From assembly GCA_026014745.1 (NCBI GenBank), contig JAOZHS010000001.1, forward strand, positions 124,001 through 188,000: a stretch of DNA of 64,000 bases. Direction: 5' to 3'. Below, piece by piece: positions 1 to 8,682 of this stretch. The notes beneath the pieces were generated by a model. It did no database searches, had not been told where the DNA came from, and saw nothing but the letters and a program-made list of their open reading frames with translations. A program made the translations under genes and the position numbers. This stretch comes from Candidatus Bathyarchaeota archaeon. Lineage in GTDB: Archaea; Thermoproteota; Bathyarchaeia; Bathyarchaeales; Bathycorpusculaceae. Numbering within the stretch: position 1 is the stretch's first letter; each line of letters starts with the position of its first letter.

Positions 1-11
1 AGTGCCCCTAT

Positions 12-35
12 GCTCTCCCTCATTTAGGGAGCAGC
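12..35. terminator. Hairpin at window edge, possible terminator
   Basis: A six-base-pair stem (CTCCCT/AGGGAG) with a five-base loop, extended by GCT/AGC around one bulged base, followed by a T-rich stretch. It may end transcription of a gene lying before the window. Strand and function are inferred only from the fold. Confidence 0.3.
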
Positions 36-89
36 TTTCTACTGGTTTTTAACATGTTAATGCGCTTGTTTTGCGTCAATAGTGACCTA

Positions 90-173
90 CCCCTCTTAGG
101 TTTCTGCATAGAACCTCTAATAGGCTCCAAATATGCCCGCTTAGCCCCTCCCCCTCTATCGTTTTCTGCATAG
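90..173. repeat. Imperfect 22-bp direct repeat, two copies
   Basis: The sequence at 90-111 (begins cccctct, ends ttctgcatag) recurs at 151-173 with a few changes in the middle. The copies are about 61 bp apart and lie upstream of pyrE. Their function is unknown. They could be paired regulator sites or a chance local duplication. Confidence 0.35.
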
Positions 174-252
174 CTTGAATATTAGCATCCAAAAAGACTG
201 CAAATAGGTCTGTTGGCTTGGTAAAGGTTTTAATCGGCATAAAGATATTCAC

Positions 253-882
253 ATGGTAGAAACCGCTATGTCCAGCTTAATTGACCAAGTTGCAGATGCC
301 CTCTACTTCTCTGAGTGCTTAAAGTTTGGCAGCTTCAAAATCAAATCGGGCGCAATAAGCCCCTACTACATTGACCTCTCTCGCGTGCTATCCGCGCCAA
401 CTCAACTGTGCACACTAGCCGAGGCCGCAGCAGAAAAAATCCGCCAAATAATGGCAACCAGCAAAATCGACAAATTATCCTCCATAGAACTCAAAGGCGC
501 CTTAATTGTACCCAGCATCGCTTGTAAACTAAACCTCCCCTGCGTTATCGTACGCAAAGAAGCCAAAGCATATGGGGTTACAGGTCGAATCGCTGGTGCA
601 GACGTTAACAAAGGCGACAAGATACTCTTCTTTGATGATGTAGTGAGTGAGGGTCTCTCAAAGGTGGAAGGTGTTAAGCCGCTTCAGGAACTTGGTGCCT
701 CTGTTGAGCATATTTTGGTTGTGGTTAATCGTGAGCAGGGCGGTAAGGAAAAACTAGAAAACCTCGGTTACCACGTTCATGCATTAGCAAAAGTTTCTGA
801 GTTGGTGGCTTCACTACAGCGGAATGGACGAATATCCCAAGCACAAGCTGACCAAGTTTTAGATTTCATCAAAAAGTTTTAA
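253..882 (+). CDS. pyrE: Orotate phosphoribosyltransferase
   Basis: Transfers ribose 5-phosphate from PRPP to orotate, giving orotidine 5'-monophosphate in cytosolic pyrimidine synthesis. The 209-residue protein has the usual family length. It carries the RKEAK-x-YG signature near residues 101-108 (RKEAKxHG in most homologues) and the PRPP-binding loop ILFFDDVVSEG near 124-134, in which the usual TTGGS end is replaced by SEGLS. The ATG at 253 is used; an ATG at 268 is also possible and loses only five residues. No other pyrimidine genes are adjacent. The family call is firm. Confidence 0.93.
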   Translation: MVETAMSSLIDQVADALYFSECLKFGSFKIKSGAISPYYIDLSRVLSAPTQLCTLAEAAAEKIRQIMATSKIDKLSSIELKGALIVPSIACKLNLPCVIVRKEAKAYGVTGRIAGADVNKGDKILFFDDVVSEGLSKVEGVKPLQELGASVEHILVVVNREQGGKEKLENLGYHVHALAKVSELVASLQRNGRISQAQADQVLDFIKKF

Positions 883-983
883 GATGCATTTTGTAGCCAA
901 TCAACAATTCTTTCTGTAATCTGCTTGGAGTAACCCATTTCCTGTAACGCCTTCTTTAGTTCTTGTGGTTTTTCTTTCTCCAT
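879..983 (-). CDS. Small helical protein, 34 residues
   Basis: A 34-codon frame starting MEKEKPQELKKALQEMGYSK and ending DWLQNAS. It overlaps the end of pyrE by four bases on the opposite strand. The sequence looks like a compact charged helical (UBA-like) peptide, with the acidic and basic residues spaced as in a real protein. A TATA-like box at 1019-1026 on the same strand lies about 26 nt before a predicted transcript start near 996, which leaves a 13-nt leader. Function is unknown. The promoter and amino-acid pattern make it more likely than chance. Confidence 0.55.
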   Translation of the reverse strand: MEKEKPQELKKALQEMGYSKQITERIVDWLQNAS

Positions 984-1018
984 GTTGATTCCCAATTTAT
1001 TATGACTGACTCGAACTG

Positions 1019-1026
1019 CTTATAAA
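1019..1026 (-). promoter_or_regulatory. TATA box for the 34-residue gene
   Basis: TTTATAAG read on the minus strand. Its centre is about 26 nt from a predicted start near 996, just before the ATG at 983. The assignment rests on spacing alone. Confidence 0.4.
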
Positions 1027-1129
1027 GTTAATCAAATCCCTAAAAATTGAGGGTTAGGTACAACAAAAAGACAGATAGCCCTATATTCATTAACCCCCCA
1101 TTGTGAGTAAACTGCAAAAACGGGTTTAA

Positions 1130-2140
1130 GTGATGTCCCAAAATCAAGTGGTTCAGGCTCTGCTTACGCCGCAAGCGTACCCTGAAGAAACAGGCAAAAT
1201 CGAGCTTATCCAAACACACATATCCTTTGTGTTCATAACCCAAAACTACGTTTACAAAGTTAAGAAAGCCGTAAATTTTGGATTTCTCGACTTCTCTACC
1301 CTAGAGAAGAGGGGTTTGTACTGCCAAAAAGAACTTGAACTCAACAGACGACTCTGCCCCCAAATCTATCTCGAAGTTGACGCAATTACACAAACCGGCG
1401 AGGGTCTAAAAATCAATGGGGCGGGACAAATCGTGGAATACGCTCTAAAAATGCGTAGGCTGCCCCAAGAGAAAATCATGACTCTGCTCTTAAAAGAGGA
1501 TAAAATCAACAAAAAAACAATCGGCAACATTGCTAAAATCGTCGCTGACTTTCACTCAAAAGCTCAAACCAACCCAGAAATCAACGAGTTCGGCTCGCTT
1601 AAAATCGTCAAAACCAACTGGGATGAAAACTTTTCTCAAACAACAAAATACATCAACCAAACAATCCCCGAAAGCGAATTCGGTTTTATTGAAACCAAAA
1701 TCAACAGCTTCATGAAAAACAACGGGGAACTCTTTGCTAGCCGCATAGCTAACAATCGCATTCGTGACTGCCACGGTGACCTGCACTCTGGCAACATATT
1801 TGTAACTCCTGAAGTCTGCATATTTGACGCCATAGAATTTAACGACCGTTTCCGCTATTCCGATGTTGCTTCGGATGTGGCTTTTCTGGCGATGGATTTG
1901 GATTTCCAACAGAAAACCGATTTAGCCGAATACTTCATCACGCAATATATCGCGTACTCCAAAGATTCTCAGCTAACCCAGTTGTTGCCCTTTTACAAGT
2001 GCTACCGTGCATATGTCCGTGGTAAGGTTATCAGCTTCAAGTTGGATGACCCAAACATTAACAGCAAAGAAAAAGACGAAGCAATAACCGAAGCAAAAGC
2101 ATATTTCCATTTAGCGGCTCAATATGCCAAGAGCCTCTAA
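1130..2140 (+). CDS. Aminoglycoside phosphotransferase-like kinase (COG2187 type)
   Basis: Protein-kinase-like phosphotransferase of the COG2187 type; its substrate is unknown. The catalytic loop HGDLHSGN is near residues 215-222 and the metal-binding segment FDAIEFNDRFRYSD follows it, both typical of the APH fold. Residues 30-60 hold the glycine-poor N-lobe (YVYKVKKAVNFGF). The start is GTG 1130, with ATG 1133 as an alternative. In many bacteria this domain is fused to a COG0645 P-loop kinase. Here that partner is a separate gene on the other strand (3014-3619), with a PHP gene between. The last four bases overlap the end of the convergent PHP gene. Confidence 0.8.
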   Translation: MMSQNQVVQALLTPQAYPEETGKIELIQTHISFVFITQNYVYKVKKAVNFGFLDFSTLEKRGLYCQKELELNRRLCPQIYLEVDAITQTGEGLKINGAGQIVEYALKMRRLPQEKIMTLLLKEDKINKKTIGNIAKIVADFHSKAQTNPEINEFGSLKIVKTNWDENFSQTTKYINQTIPESEFGFIETKINSFMKNNGELFASRIANNRIRDCHGDLHSGNIFVTPEVCIFDAIEFNDRFRYSDVASDVAFLAMDLDFQQKTDLAEYFITQYIAYSKDSQLTQLLPFYKCYRAYVRGKVISFKLDDPNINSKEKDEAITEAKAYFHLAAQYAKSL

Positions 2141-3003
2141 AGGAACTGTGTAGCTACCCAACCGGGGATATCCAGGTTACCCATCATGATAGGCTTCTGG
2201 TGGCAGTCGCTACCCCCTGTAGCTAAGAGGTCATGTCGACTGGCAAACGCTAAATAATAGCTGGTGGTTTCAGGCGTGCTTCGAGAATGCCAACATTCGA
2301 TGCCGTCAATGTAGGGCAGCATCTTACCTTTAACAATTGCTATCTGTTCAGACAACGTTTTAGATAATGCAACAAGGGATGTTCCATGCGGATCGTTGGG
2401 GTGGGCCAGTACCAGTTTCCCGCCTGCGCTCCTGATAAGTTTGGAAGCCTCCTCGAGATACAGCGGGTACTTGGGAACATCGCATTTAACGAGGTATTTG
2501 TCGAAGGCTTCTTGTCGGTTGGCAACGATGCCCTTTTTGACAAGATAATCAGCAATATGGGGGCGTCCTAAGGTGCCATCAACAGATTCTTCAATTTGTC
2601 TAAAATCGTTCCCCGTAAGGGCAGGTATGTTTTCTTTTTGGAACTCCAAATTTAGGTTGTCTAAGATTTTCGCGGCTCTCTCAGTTCGGTATTTTGCCAT
2701 GGTTTCCAGTTTACTTTCCAGAGCTGTGTCTGTGGGGTCGTATTGGTAGCCTAAGAAGTCCAAAGAAACTGCTTTGCCGCCTAAAAAGTTGGGGTGTGAA
2801 AAGGTTACGTTTAACTCGACGCCTGTTACGTAGCCGATTCCTGCTTTTTTTGCTTCTTCGGCGGCTTCCCGTTGGCAACTGATGTTGTCATGGTCGCTGA
2901 TTGCCATAAACGCGATGTTTCGCGTCTTAGCTTCTTCTATGATTTGGGCAACGTTGAATTTGCCGTCCGAAGCGTTTGAGTGAATGTGGAGGTCAATTTT
3001 CAT
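2137..3003 (-). CDS. PHP-domain phosphoesterase (TrpH/YciV-like)
   Basis: Metal-dependent phosphoesterase of the polymerase-and-histidinol-phosphatase superfamily. The motifs appear in order: DLHIHSNASDG at residues 4-14, SDHDN near 36-40, GVELN near 60, HPNDPHG near 201, and GGSDCHQ near the C-terminus. These supply the metal-binding His/Asp/Glu set. The 288-residue length fits the TrpH/YciV group, which removes phosphate from nucleoside 3',5'-bisphosphates or short RNA 5' ends; the substrate here is inferred. It lies ten bases downstream of the P-loop kinase gene on the same strand, so the two are probably co-transcribed. Confidence 0.85.
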   Translation of the reverse strand: MKIDLHIHSNASDGKFNVAQIIEEAKTRNIAFMAISDHDNISCQREAAEEAKKAGIGYVTGVELNVTFSHPNFLGGKAVSLDFLGYQYDPTDTALESKLETMAKYRTERAAKILDNLNLEFQKENIPALTGNDFRQIEESVDGTLGRPHIADYLVKKGIVANRQEAFDKYLVKCDVPKYPLYLEEASKLIRSAGGKLVLAHPNDPHGTSLVALSKTLSEQIAIVKGKMLPYIDGIECWHSRSTPETTSYYLAFASRHDLLATGGSDCHQKPIMMGNLDIPGWVATQFL

Positions 3004-3013
3004 GTTGTAGACT

Positions 3014-3619
3014 CTAGACTTTCTCTTCGCCGACGATGAACCATTGGTTCATTTCGTCGTGGCAGGTGTCAACGGTTAGATGCTTGATTTTTAGGTTGGG
3101 GTACTTTGCCTTTAGGGCTGGGAGGTCTATGGGTTCAAACTTGTTTTTGTTGGCTATGTACGCTTCTTCGGTTAGCGCGTTTGATTCATATTTTTCCTTG
3201 GTTCGTCTCTTTATTCTCGCAAGAGATACTTCTTGGGGGCAACTGGTTTGGAGAATTACAAAGGTCATGTTGTTCTTTGCCGCTATCTCTGCTGCGCGTC
3301 CTCGAAGTTCTTGGGTGACAAAGGTTGCATCTAAAATCATGCCGCCCTCCTTTTTTGCCGCCAATTCATCTGCCCGTCGGAACAATTCATCATAAACGGA
3401 TAATCGTTTGTTCATGTTGCCTGCAACTTTGGCGTCAAAAATGTCCTCGTTTTTGAGGACCTCTAATCTGATTAAGTCACTTCGGAGGATAGGGTAACCT
3501 TTGATTTTGGAGATTTCCTCAGAGGTTTCAGTTTTGTAGCTAGCTGGTAATCCACAGGTTATTAGGAGAGTTCTTGGTTCTAATTGTGCTTTAACAAAAG
3601 ACACAAAAGGTTCTTTCAT
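3014..3619 (-). CDS. P-loop kinase (COG0645/AAA_33 type)
   Basis: Small ATP-binding kinase related to gluconate and polynucleotide kinases; substrate unknown. The Walker A region reads GLPASYKT, which keeps Lys-Thr but has Ser and Tyr where most family members have Gly residues. SDLIR and ILDATF segments follow, as usual for the family. ATG 3619 is chosen because GGGTG precedes it by six bases; a GTG at 3628 is the longer option. It is followed at ten bases by the PHP gene. In bacteria the same domain is often the C-terminal half of the APH-like protein encoded at 1130-2140, which suggests the split products still work together. Confidence 0.75.
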   Translation of the reverse strand: MKEPFVSFVKAQLEPRTLLITCGLPASYKTETSEEISKIKGYPILRSDLIRLEVLKNEDIFDAKVAGNMNKRLSVYDELFRRADELAAKKEGGMILDATFVTQELRGRAAEIAAKNNMTFVILQTSCPQEVSLARIKRRTKEKYESNALTEEAYIANKNKFEPIDLPALKAKYPNLKIKHLTVDTCHDEMNQWFIVGEEKV

Positions 3620-3771
3620 TCTGTGCACCCTTTAGTGTAGTTCTAAATGGGGCTGTATTAAGTTTTTCCAGCCTCATCACCTATTACTATATTTGCTGTT
3701 TTCTCTATTTTGTTGGAAGCAAATTCTAAATAGGAAGAGAATACACTTTTTCTTAAAAGAAGGAACATTGC

Positions 3772-5028
3772 ATGGAAGATTTCCAAGTTAAAGATAAAAG
3801 CTTAGCCGCTCAAGGTCACTTACAAATTGAATGGGCAGCCAAACACATGCCTGTCCTAAACATTATAAAAAACCGTTTTGAAAAAGAAAAACCCCTCCAA
3901 GGTCAAACCCTTGCCGCATGCCTGCACGTAACCAAAGAAACAGCTGTACTCATCAAAGTACTCATCGCAGGAGGTGCTAACGTAGCCTTATGTGCCTCAA
4001 ACCCGCTTTCAACCCAAGATGATGTCGCTGCAGCCTTAGCCGACAGCGGTGTTCATGTTTTTGCTTGGAGAGGCCAAAACACTCAGGACTATTACAAATG
4101 TATCGAGAAAGTTTTAGATTTTAAGCCCACCATGACCATGGACGACGGCGCAGACGTAGTCGGCATGATTCACGGTAAACGCCCAGACCTCATAAAAAAC
4201 ATCAAAGGCGGAACCGAAGAAACCACCACCGGCGTTATTCGCCTAAAAGCCATGGAGCAAGATGGTAGCCTCAAATATCCCATAATAGCCGTTAACGATG
4301 CCTACACCAAATATCTCTTTGACAACCGCTACGGCACAGGCCAAAGTACCATCGACGGTATCCTTCGCGCAACTTCTGTTTTGCTAGCCGGCAAGAACTT
4401 TGTCGTAGGCGGATATGGTTGGTGTAGCAGAGGCATTGCCATGCGTGCGCAAGGTCTAGGCGCAAACGTCATAGTAACCGAAGTACAACCCACTCGCGCA
4501 CTTGAAGCTGTCATGAACGGCTTACGCGTCATGCCAATGGCTGAAGCAGCTGAAATCGGTGACATCTTCGTCACTGCAACTGGTGACATCCACGTTATCC
4601 GAAAGGAACACATGGAAAAAATGAAAGACGGAACCATCATCTGTAACAGTGGACACTTCAACGTCGAAATCAACGTGCCTGAATTAGAGGCGCTGTCAGT
4701 TTCTCACCGCACAATGCGCCCTAACATGGAAGAATACACTCTTAATGATGGCAGACACATCTATCTCTTAGCCGAAGGCCGACTAGTAAACCTCTCTGCA
4801 GCCGAAGGCCACCCCAGTGAAGTCATGGACATGTCCTTTGCTAACCAAGCCCTCAGCGCTGAATACGTTGCAAAATCTGCTAAGTTACAAACAAAAGTCT
4901 ACGTAGTTCCTAAAGATATCGATGAAAAAATCGCTGAACTCAAATTGCAGGCAATGGGCGTCAAAATCGACAAGCTTACTCCTGAACAAGAGAAATATCT
5001 TTCAACATGGGAAATGGGGACCACCTAA
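3772..5028 (+). CDS. ahcY: S-adenosylhomocysteine hydrolase (adenosylhomocysteinase)
   Basis: Splits S-adenosylhomocysteine into adenosine and homocysteine, which relieves product inhibition of methyltransferases. The 418-residue length matches archaeal enzymes. The NAD-binding region reads [18 protein letters not shown] near residues 218-235, and [10 protein letters not shown] and [13 protein letters not shown] segments follow, all diagnostic of the family. A TATA-like TCTAAATA near 3725 and an AAGGAA ribosome site six bases before ATG 3772 support the start. It is transcribed divergently from the P-loop kinase gene. Confidence 0.95.
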   Translation: MEDFQVKDKSLAAQGHLQIEWAAKHMPVLNIIKNRFEKEKPLQGQTLAACLHVTKETAVLIKVLIAGGANVALCASNPLSTQDDVAAALADSGVHVFAWRGQNTQDYYKCIEKVLDFKPTMTMDDGADVVGMIHGKRPDLIKNIKGGTEETTTGVIRLKAMEQDGSLKYPIIAVNDAYTKYLFDNRYGTGQSTIDGILRATSVLLAGKNFVVGGYGWCSRGIAMRAQGLGANVIVTEVQPTRALEAVMNGLRVMPMAEAAEIGDIFVTATGDIHVIRKEHMEKMKDGTIICNSGHFNVEINVPELEALSVSHRTMRPNMEEYTLNDGRHIYLLAEGRLVNLSAAEGHPSEVMDMSFANQALSAEYVAKSAKLQTKVYVVPKDIDEKIAELKLQAMGVKIDKLTPEQEKYLSTWEMGTT

Positions 5029-5103
5029 GCGGTTAAGGGTTTGAGCATGGCAAACTTTAAATTGCCTGACAGAATACATGCCTATAAAGTGGTGAATCAC
5101 TAA

Positions 5104-5460
5104 ATGGTTAGCAAAGATCAAGCTATCGGTGGAGCAATACTTGCTGTATGCTTAATAGTCGCTATAGGTTACGCTGTTCTAGTAATTTTCCCAGCAGAAA
5201 TTTACGGACTATTCGGTCAAACCGTTACCTCAAGCACTGGTAACACCATAAGACTGTATGCTGTACTCATTCCGGTGCTGATTGCTTTCCTAGCAATCCT
5301 GTTCATTGGAGCATGGATCGGCTGGACAATGGCAACAACTCCGCCTCCAAAGCCAATTGAAGAGATAACTACCGAAATTGAAGAAAAGAAAGAAGAACCC
5401 GTAGCAGCCCCCCCTGAAGCAGCAGTCGCCGACGAAAAAGCAGCCAAGAAAAAGAAGTAA
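5104..5460 (+). CDS. Small membrane protein with a charged tail
   Basis: Unrecognised 118-residue protein. Two hydrophobic helices (about residues 8-31 and 50-76) are followed by a proline/glutamate-rich tail ending in AKKKK, which probably faces the cytoplasm. GGTGA at 5091-5095 lies eight bases before the ATG, and CTTTAAAT at 5055-5062 is a plausible TATA box. It lies 75 bases after ahcY but appears to have its own promoter. No function can be assigned. Confidence 0.65.
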   Translation: MVSKDQAIGGAILAVCLIVAIGYAVLVIFPAEIYGLFGQTVTSSTGNTIRLYAVLIPVLIAFLAILFIGAWIGWTMATTPPPKPIEEITTEIEEKKEEPVAAPPEAAVADEKAAKKKK

Positions 5461-5532
5461 TCCCAACTTTCCTTATTCTTCTCTTTTCAACTTTTTTACC
5501 TATATTTATTAGACCAATAACCCGAAAATAGG

Positions 5533-5868
5533 CTAGTTTGTTTTCCGCATGTTACGTAGCATGCAATCCACAATATCCTTGCAGACCATGCAGTCCTCAG
5601 GAATAGGCTGATTCTGTTTCCGCTCCCCTAAGTAGCCAAGATGGTACTGGCAAGCCGTTGGTTTTTCTTTAATCAAATTCTCACTTAAAATCGACTTTGA
5701 AGGCGCTTGCTCATTTTTGGCTTCATTTTGCCGCGGGGTAGGTTGTGCAAGTTTTGTTAAGCAATAAGGGCAAGCATTGTAGGGTTGGTCTGGGTCTTCT
5801 TGGAGGTTGAGTGTTTTGAGGGGTGTAGCAAACGTTTTTTTGCATGATGGATTTGGGCAGCTAAACAC
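5533..5868 (-). CDS. Cysteine-rich zinc-ribbon protein
   Basis: Unrecognised 111-residue protein starting at GTG. The N-terminus has CPNPSC at residues 4-9 and CPYC near 33-36, an obvious four-cysteine zinc ribbon. After a polar linker the C-terminal third carries CQYH, CMVC and a final DC pair, a second possible metal site. This suggests a small metal-binding adaptor or nucleic-acid-binding protein. It converges on the membrane-protein gene at 5104-5460 and is separated from it by about 70 bases. Confidence 0.6.
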   Translation of the reverse strand: MFSCPNPSCKKTFATPLKTLNLQEDPDQPYNACPYCLTKLAQPTPRQNEAKNEQAPSKSILSENLIKEKPTACQYHLGYLGERKQNQPIPEDCMVCKDIVDCMLRNMRKTN

Positions 5869-5953
5869 TCATTGTACCTCTTGTTTTAACGTTTAGCTTA
5901 CAATGAGCAGATTGGGGTTTATAGTGTTGATGAATTAAAAATAAAGAGCAAGC

Positions 5954-7150
5954 CTACTCTTCATCGCAGGCCTGCGTGGGCGACGCCAACCGTATCAAAT
6001 CGTCTGCGCCCTCCGCGTATCCTGAAGCTACCAATATGTCTCCAACCTGGATTTTCGCGTCCCCCCTCGGTCGCAAGCATTGTTCGCTTCTTTTAATAAC
6101 CAACACTGACATTCCCGTCTCTTCATTAATCCTTGCTTCCTTTAACGACTTACCGACCAACGGTGAATCGGCTGTAACGCAAGCTTGGACTACTGTTTCA
6201 TCTGCCTCTTTAATTGCTACCTTTAAAATTGGATGTGGCTCAATATCGCGTAGAACAACCTCTGCCATCTCCGCGGCGGCGTCCGCGATTTTTTCTGTCG
6301 CAACTCCTAATCGGATTAATCCCAGAAAACCTGAGGCTTCCTCTTTTTTGAAATCGCTTGTTAATGCAAGCAATTCAAAACTGGTGTGTAGTTGATCCAT
6401 GAGTTCTTCTAGGCGTTCGACTTCTTCGGCTAAATCTTTGCTGTTAAGCATCAAAGCTGTGTAGGCTAAGTCCATCATTAATTCTGATGTATCTTTGAGT
6501 TCTACAAAGCGTGTGACGATTTCTTCGAATTTTGCTCTTTTCTGGGTATCTATGGTTTTTAGAGTACCTTCGGCTAGGTCTTTGAATTCTTTGGTTCCTG
6601 AGGGTGCCCCTCGGGTGATGAGTGTGTCGCCTTGATAGACGCGTTCGTTGTCGGGGGGGTTTAGTATCCAGTCATGGTTTCTGCGGATGGCAATTATGTC
6701 CACGCCCATTCTTGCCGCTAAATCGAGGTCTTCGATGGTTTGTTTAATTATTGTTGAGTTAGGGTTAACGGTGACTTTCATGAGGCGTTCTTCAACTTTC
6801 TCAAAGATTTCTCCCACGATCGGGTGAATTCCAATGTCTCGAATTACAATAGCGGCAATATCAGCCGCGGCATCAGAGATTTTATCGGTAGCTGCAGCAA
6901 CCGTTGAGACTCCGATAAGCGCCTCAGCGTCTTTGATGTCTCGGGCTGCAACCATAATATCTAACTCTAGTAAATACCCTAAATTGTCCACTCGACTCTC
7001 CAAGGCTAAGACATCTTCGGCTAGGTCTTTATCGTTGTAGAGTGCAGCGGAATAAGCCAAATCAATCATTAACTCCGAGAGGTTCTTCATTTCAAGAAGC
7101 ACTTCTCGGACAGGGATCGGTTTATACTCAAATTTTTCGAACTGCGGCAA
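5954..7150 (-). CDS. PhoU/TrkA-C regulatory protein (COG3273 type)
   Basis: Cytosolic regulator of an ion transporter. The protein is an internal duplication: a PhoU-like helical domain (about residues 10-120) and a TrkA-C domain (about 130-195, with GDTLITRGAP), then a second PhoU-like (about 205-310) and a second TrkA-C domain (about 320-390, with GDILVASGYAEG). TrkA-C domains bind nucleotides or other small ligands. It starts at TTG 7150. The MgtE-like permease gene lies 67 bases upstream on the same strand, the standard pairing of COG3273 with COG1824, so it probably gates that permease. Confidence 0.82.
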   Translation of the reverse strand: MPQFEKFEYKPIPVREVLLEMKNLSELMIDLAYSAALYNDKDLAEDVLALESRVDNLGYLLELDIMVAARDIKDAEALIGVSTVAAATDKISDAAADIAAIVIRDIGIHPIVGEIFEKVEERLMKVTVNPNSTIIKQTIEDLDLAARMGVDIIAIRRNHDWILNPPDNERVYQGDTLITRGAPSGTKEFKDLAEGTLKTIDTQKRAKFEEIVTRFVELKDTSELMMDLAYTALMLNSKDLAEEVERLEELMDQLHTSFELLALTSDFKKEEASGFLGLIRLGVATEKIADAAAEMAEVVLRDIEPHPILKVAIKEADETVVQACVTADSPLVGKSLKEARINEETGMSVLVIKRSEQCLRPRGDAKIQVGDILVASGYAEGADDLIRLASPTQACDEE

Positions 7151-7217
7151 TGCTAAAGGAGCGCTCCACCCAAATAATGCGCGTCTCTAGAATATTTTAC
7201 TTATGATTTTCCAGATG

Positions 7218-8387
7218 CTATGCCATAATAACTATTAGCGCAGCAAACAAGGCAGCGGTGGTGATGGCATCGGCTAAGGAGCTTCCTAAAGGTAAAACAA
7301 AGTGGTCAGGGTCTAGCCCTCTTTTAAAAGTAAGTATCGAAATGGCAAATGTGACCAAGGTTATGGCTACAAATGCGATGATGTTGGCAATTAACAGCAG
7401 CCCCAACAGAACCATTATATTCTGTACTCCTAACGCACCGTTTATTGAAAGCGATAGTAATCCTAAAATCATGAAGAGCAATAGCGACGCAAGCCATGCG
7501 CTGAAAATATTTTTTGCATGATTTTTAATTGAAGCGAAGGAGGGTGTAAGGATGCCTAGCGCGAGTTTTGTGGTTGCGGCTGAACCTATCACCAAGCTTA
7601 CGTCTCCCATCATATCAATCATAGCGGGATAAACGGTGTATATTTCACGATTATGCGGGGCAAGGTTGCTTATGCCTTTTAGTATAGTTCCCGTTATGTT
7701 GGCCATGAACGCTACTAAAACCATTGTTAGCAGGGATTCTTTGAGAGTGTTTATGACTTCTTCTTCACGGACATTTTTAGGTAAAATATAGAGAACTAAT
7801 AATACGTTTACCAAACCGAAAACCACGATTGCACCCTGACCGATGTAACCGCCCGAAAAGTAGAGGTTCAACACGGCAATATAGAGGAAAGTTATGATGA
7901 TGCCTGCTATTGTTGAAACCGCGGGGTAAACAATGGTATCTGGGTCTAAGCCTTCCTTAAAGGAGCTAAAGGTGAATTTTACCGTTAGCAGGGTGATGAG
8001 TAATCCAAGCGACATTGTTGAAACCATAACTGCTAATATGGCTGGAAAATCCGCGAGGGTTATCCCCCAAAAGAGGCTTCCGAATACAATCGCGATGGCT
8101 GATATGGTGGCACTTGTTGCTAGCGTCAAGACAATCATGGCTTGGATGAGTTTGTAGAAGGTTTTGGTGTTGTTCCTAAATCTGGGGTAAACGGTGCCTA
8201 AGTGTAAGGCTGTGCTTAAGCGCCCCGTTAATAACCCCGTTATTACGCTTTTGACGCTGACGACAGCTGGGTAGAGTGCTATTGCCCATGGTGATAGCTG
8301 GAAAATGCCCAGTTGCACCGCAATCATAAAACCTGCAACTAAACCGCCAATATCAAACAGGCATGCTACGGCGGTTTCTTTAAACAT
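7218..8387 (-). CDS. MgtE/SLC41-like divalent cation permease (COG1824 type)
   Basis: Integral membrane protein, probably a Mg2+ or related divalent cation transporter. It has about ten hydrophobic helices in two similar halves. DIGGLVAGFM with YPAVVSVKSVITG in the first half matches YPAMIDMMGDVSL with the late LPLGSSLADA segment in the second, as in SLC41-type carriers. There is no cytosolic CBS region; regulation presumably comes from the downstream PhoU/TrkA-C protein. The start is uncertain. A strong GGAGG at 8429-8433 is too far from ATG 8387, and the only in-frame codon at normal spacing is ATA at 8418-8420. Confidence 0.82.
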   Translation of the reverse strand: MFKETAVACLFDIGGLVAGFMIAVQLGIFQLSPWAIALYPAVVSVKSVITGLLTGRLSTALHLGTVYPRFRNNTKTFYKLIQAMIVLTLATSATISAIAIVFGSLFWGITLADFPAILAVMVSTMSLGLLITLLTVKFTFSSFKEGLDPDTIVYPAVSTIAGIIITFLYIAVLNLYFSGGYIGQGAIVVFGLVNVLLVLYILPKNVREEEVINTLKESLLTMVLVAFMANITGTILKGISNLAPHNREIYTVYPAMIDMMGDVSLVIGSAATTKLALGILTPSFASIKNHAKNIFSAWLASLLLFMILGLLSLSINGALGVQNIMVLLGLLLIANIIAFVAITLVTFAISILTFKRGLDPDHFVLPLGSSLADAITTAALFAALIVIMA

Positions 8388-8682
8388 TCCAAAGAAACCT
8401 TTTGAGCCGGCATGTGTTATATTAGACGCCTCCTAAAGTCCAACAGGCTTAGCACAATAAAAAACGTGTCTTTCTGGGTACTTATGGGTTAGTCGACTGA
8501 TTTGTGTATCATCAAAAGTTTTCACTTCAACAGTTCCTTTTTGTGCCTGAGAGGTGTGGACTCCTTCCATAGTATTCGCCTTTCTGTTGTTTTGGCTGTC
8601 CACATTGCACTAACCGCTGTGTTTGCGGGCTGCCAAAGCCTTTTTTATTTGCCTGCCGAAGTTTCTGAGAGTCACCTATGCC

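Noticed and set aside
76-240. Minus-strand frame of 54 codons starting MPIKTFTKPTD
   Set aside because: It lies across the pyrE promoter region, the direct repeat within it is read in two different frames, and no promoter or ribosome site of its own was found.
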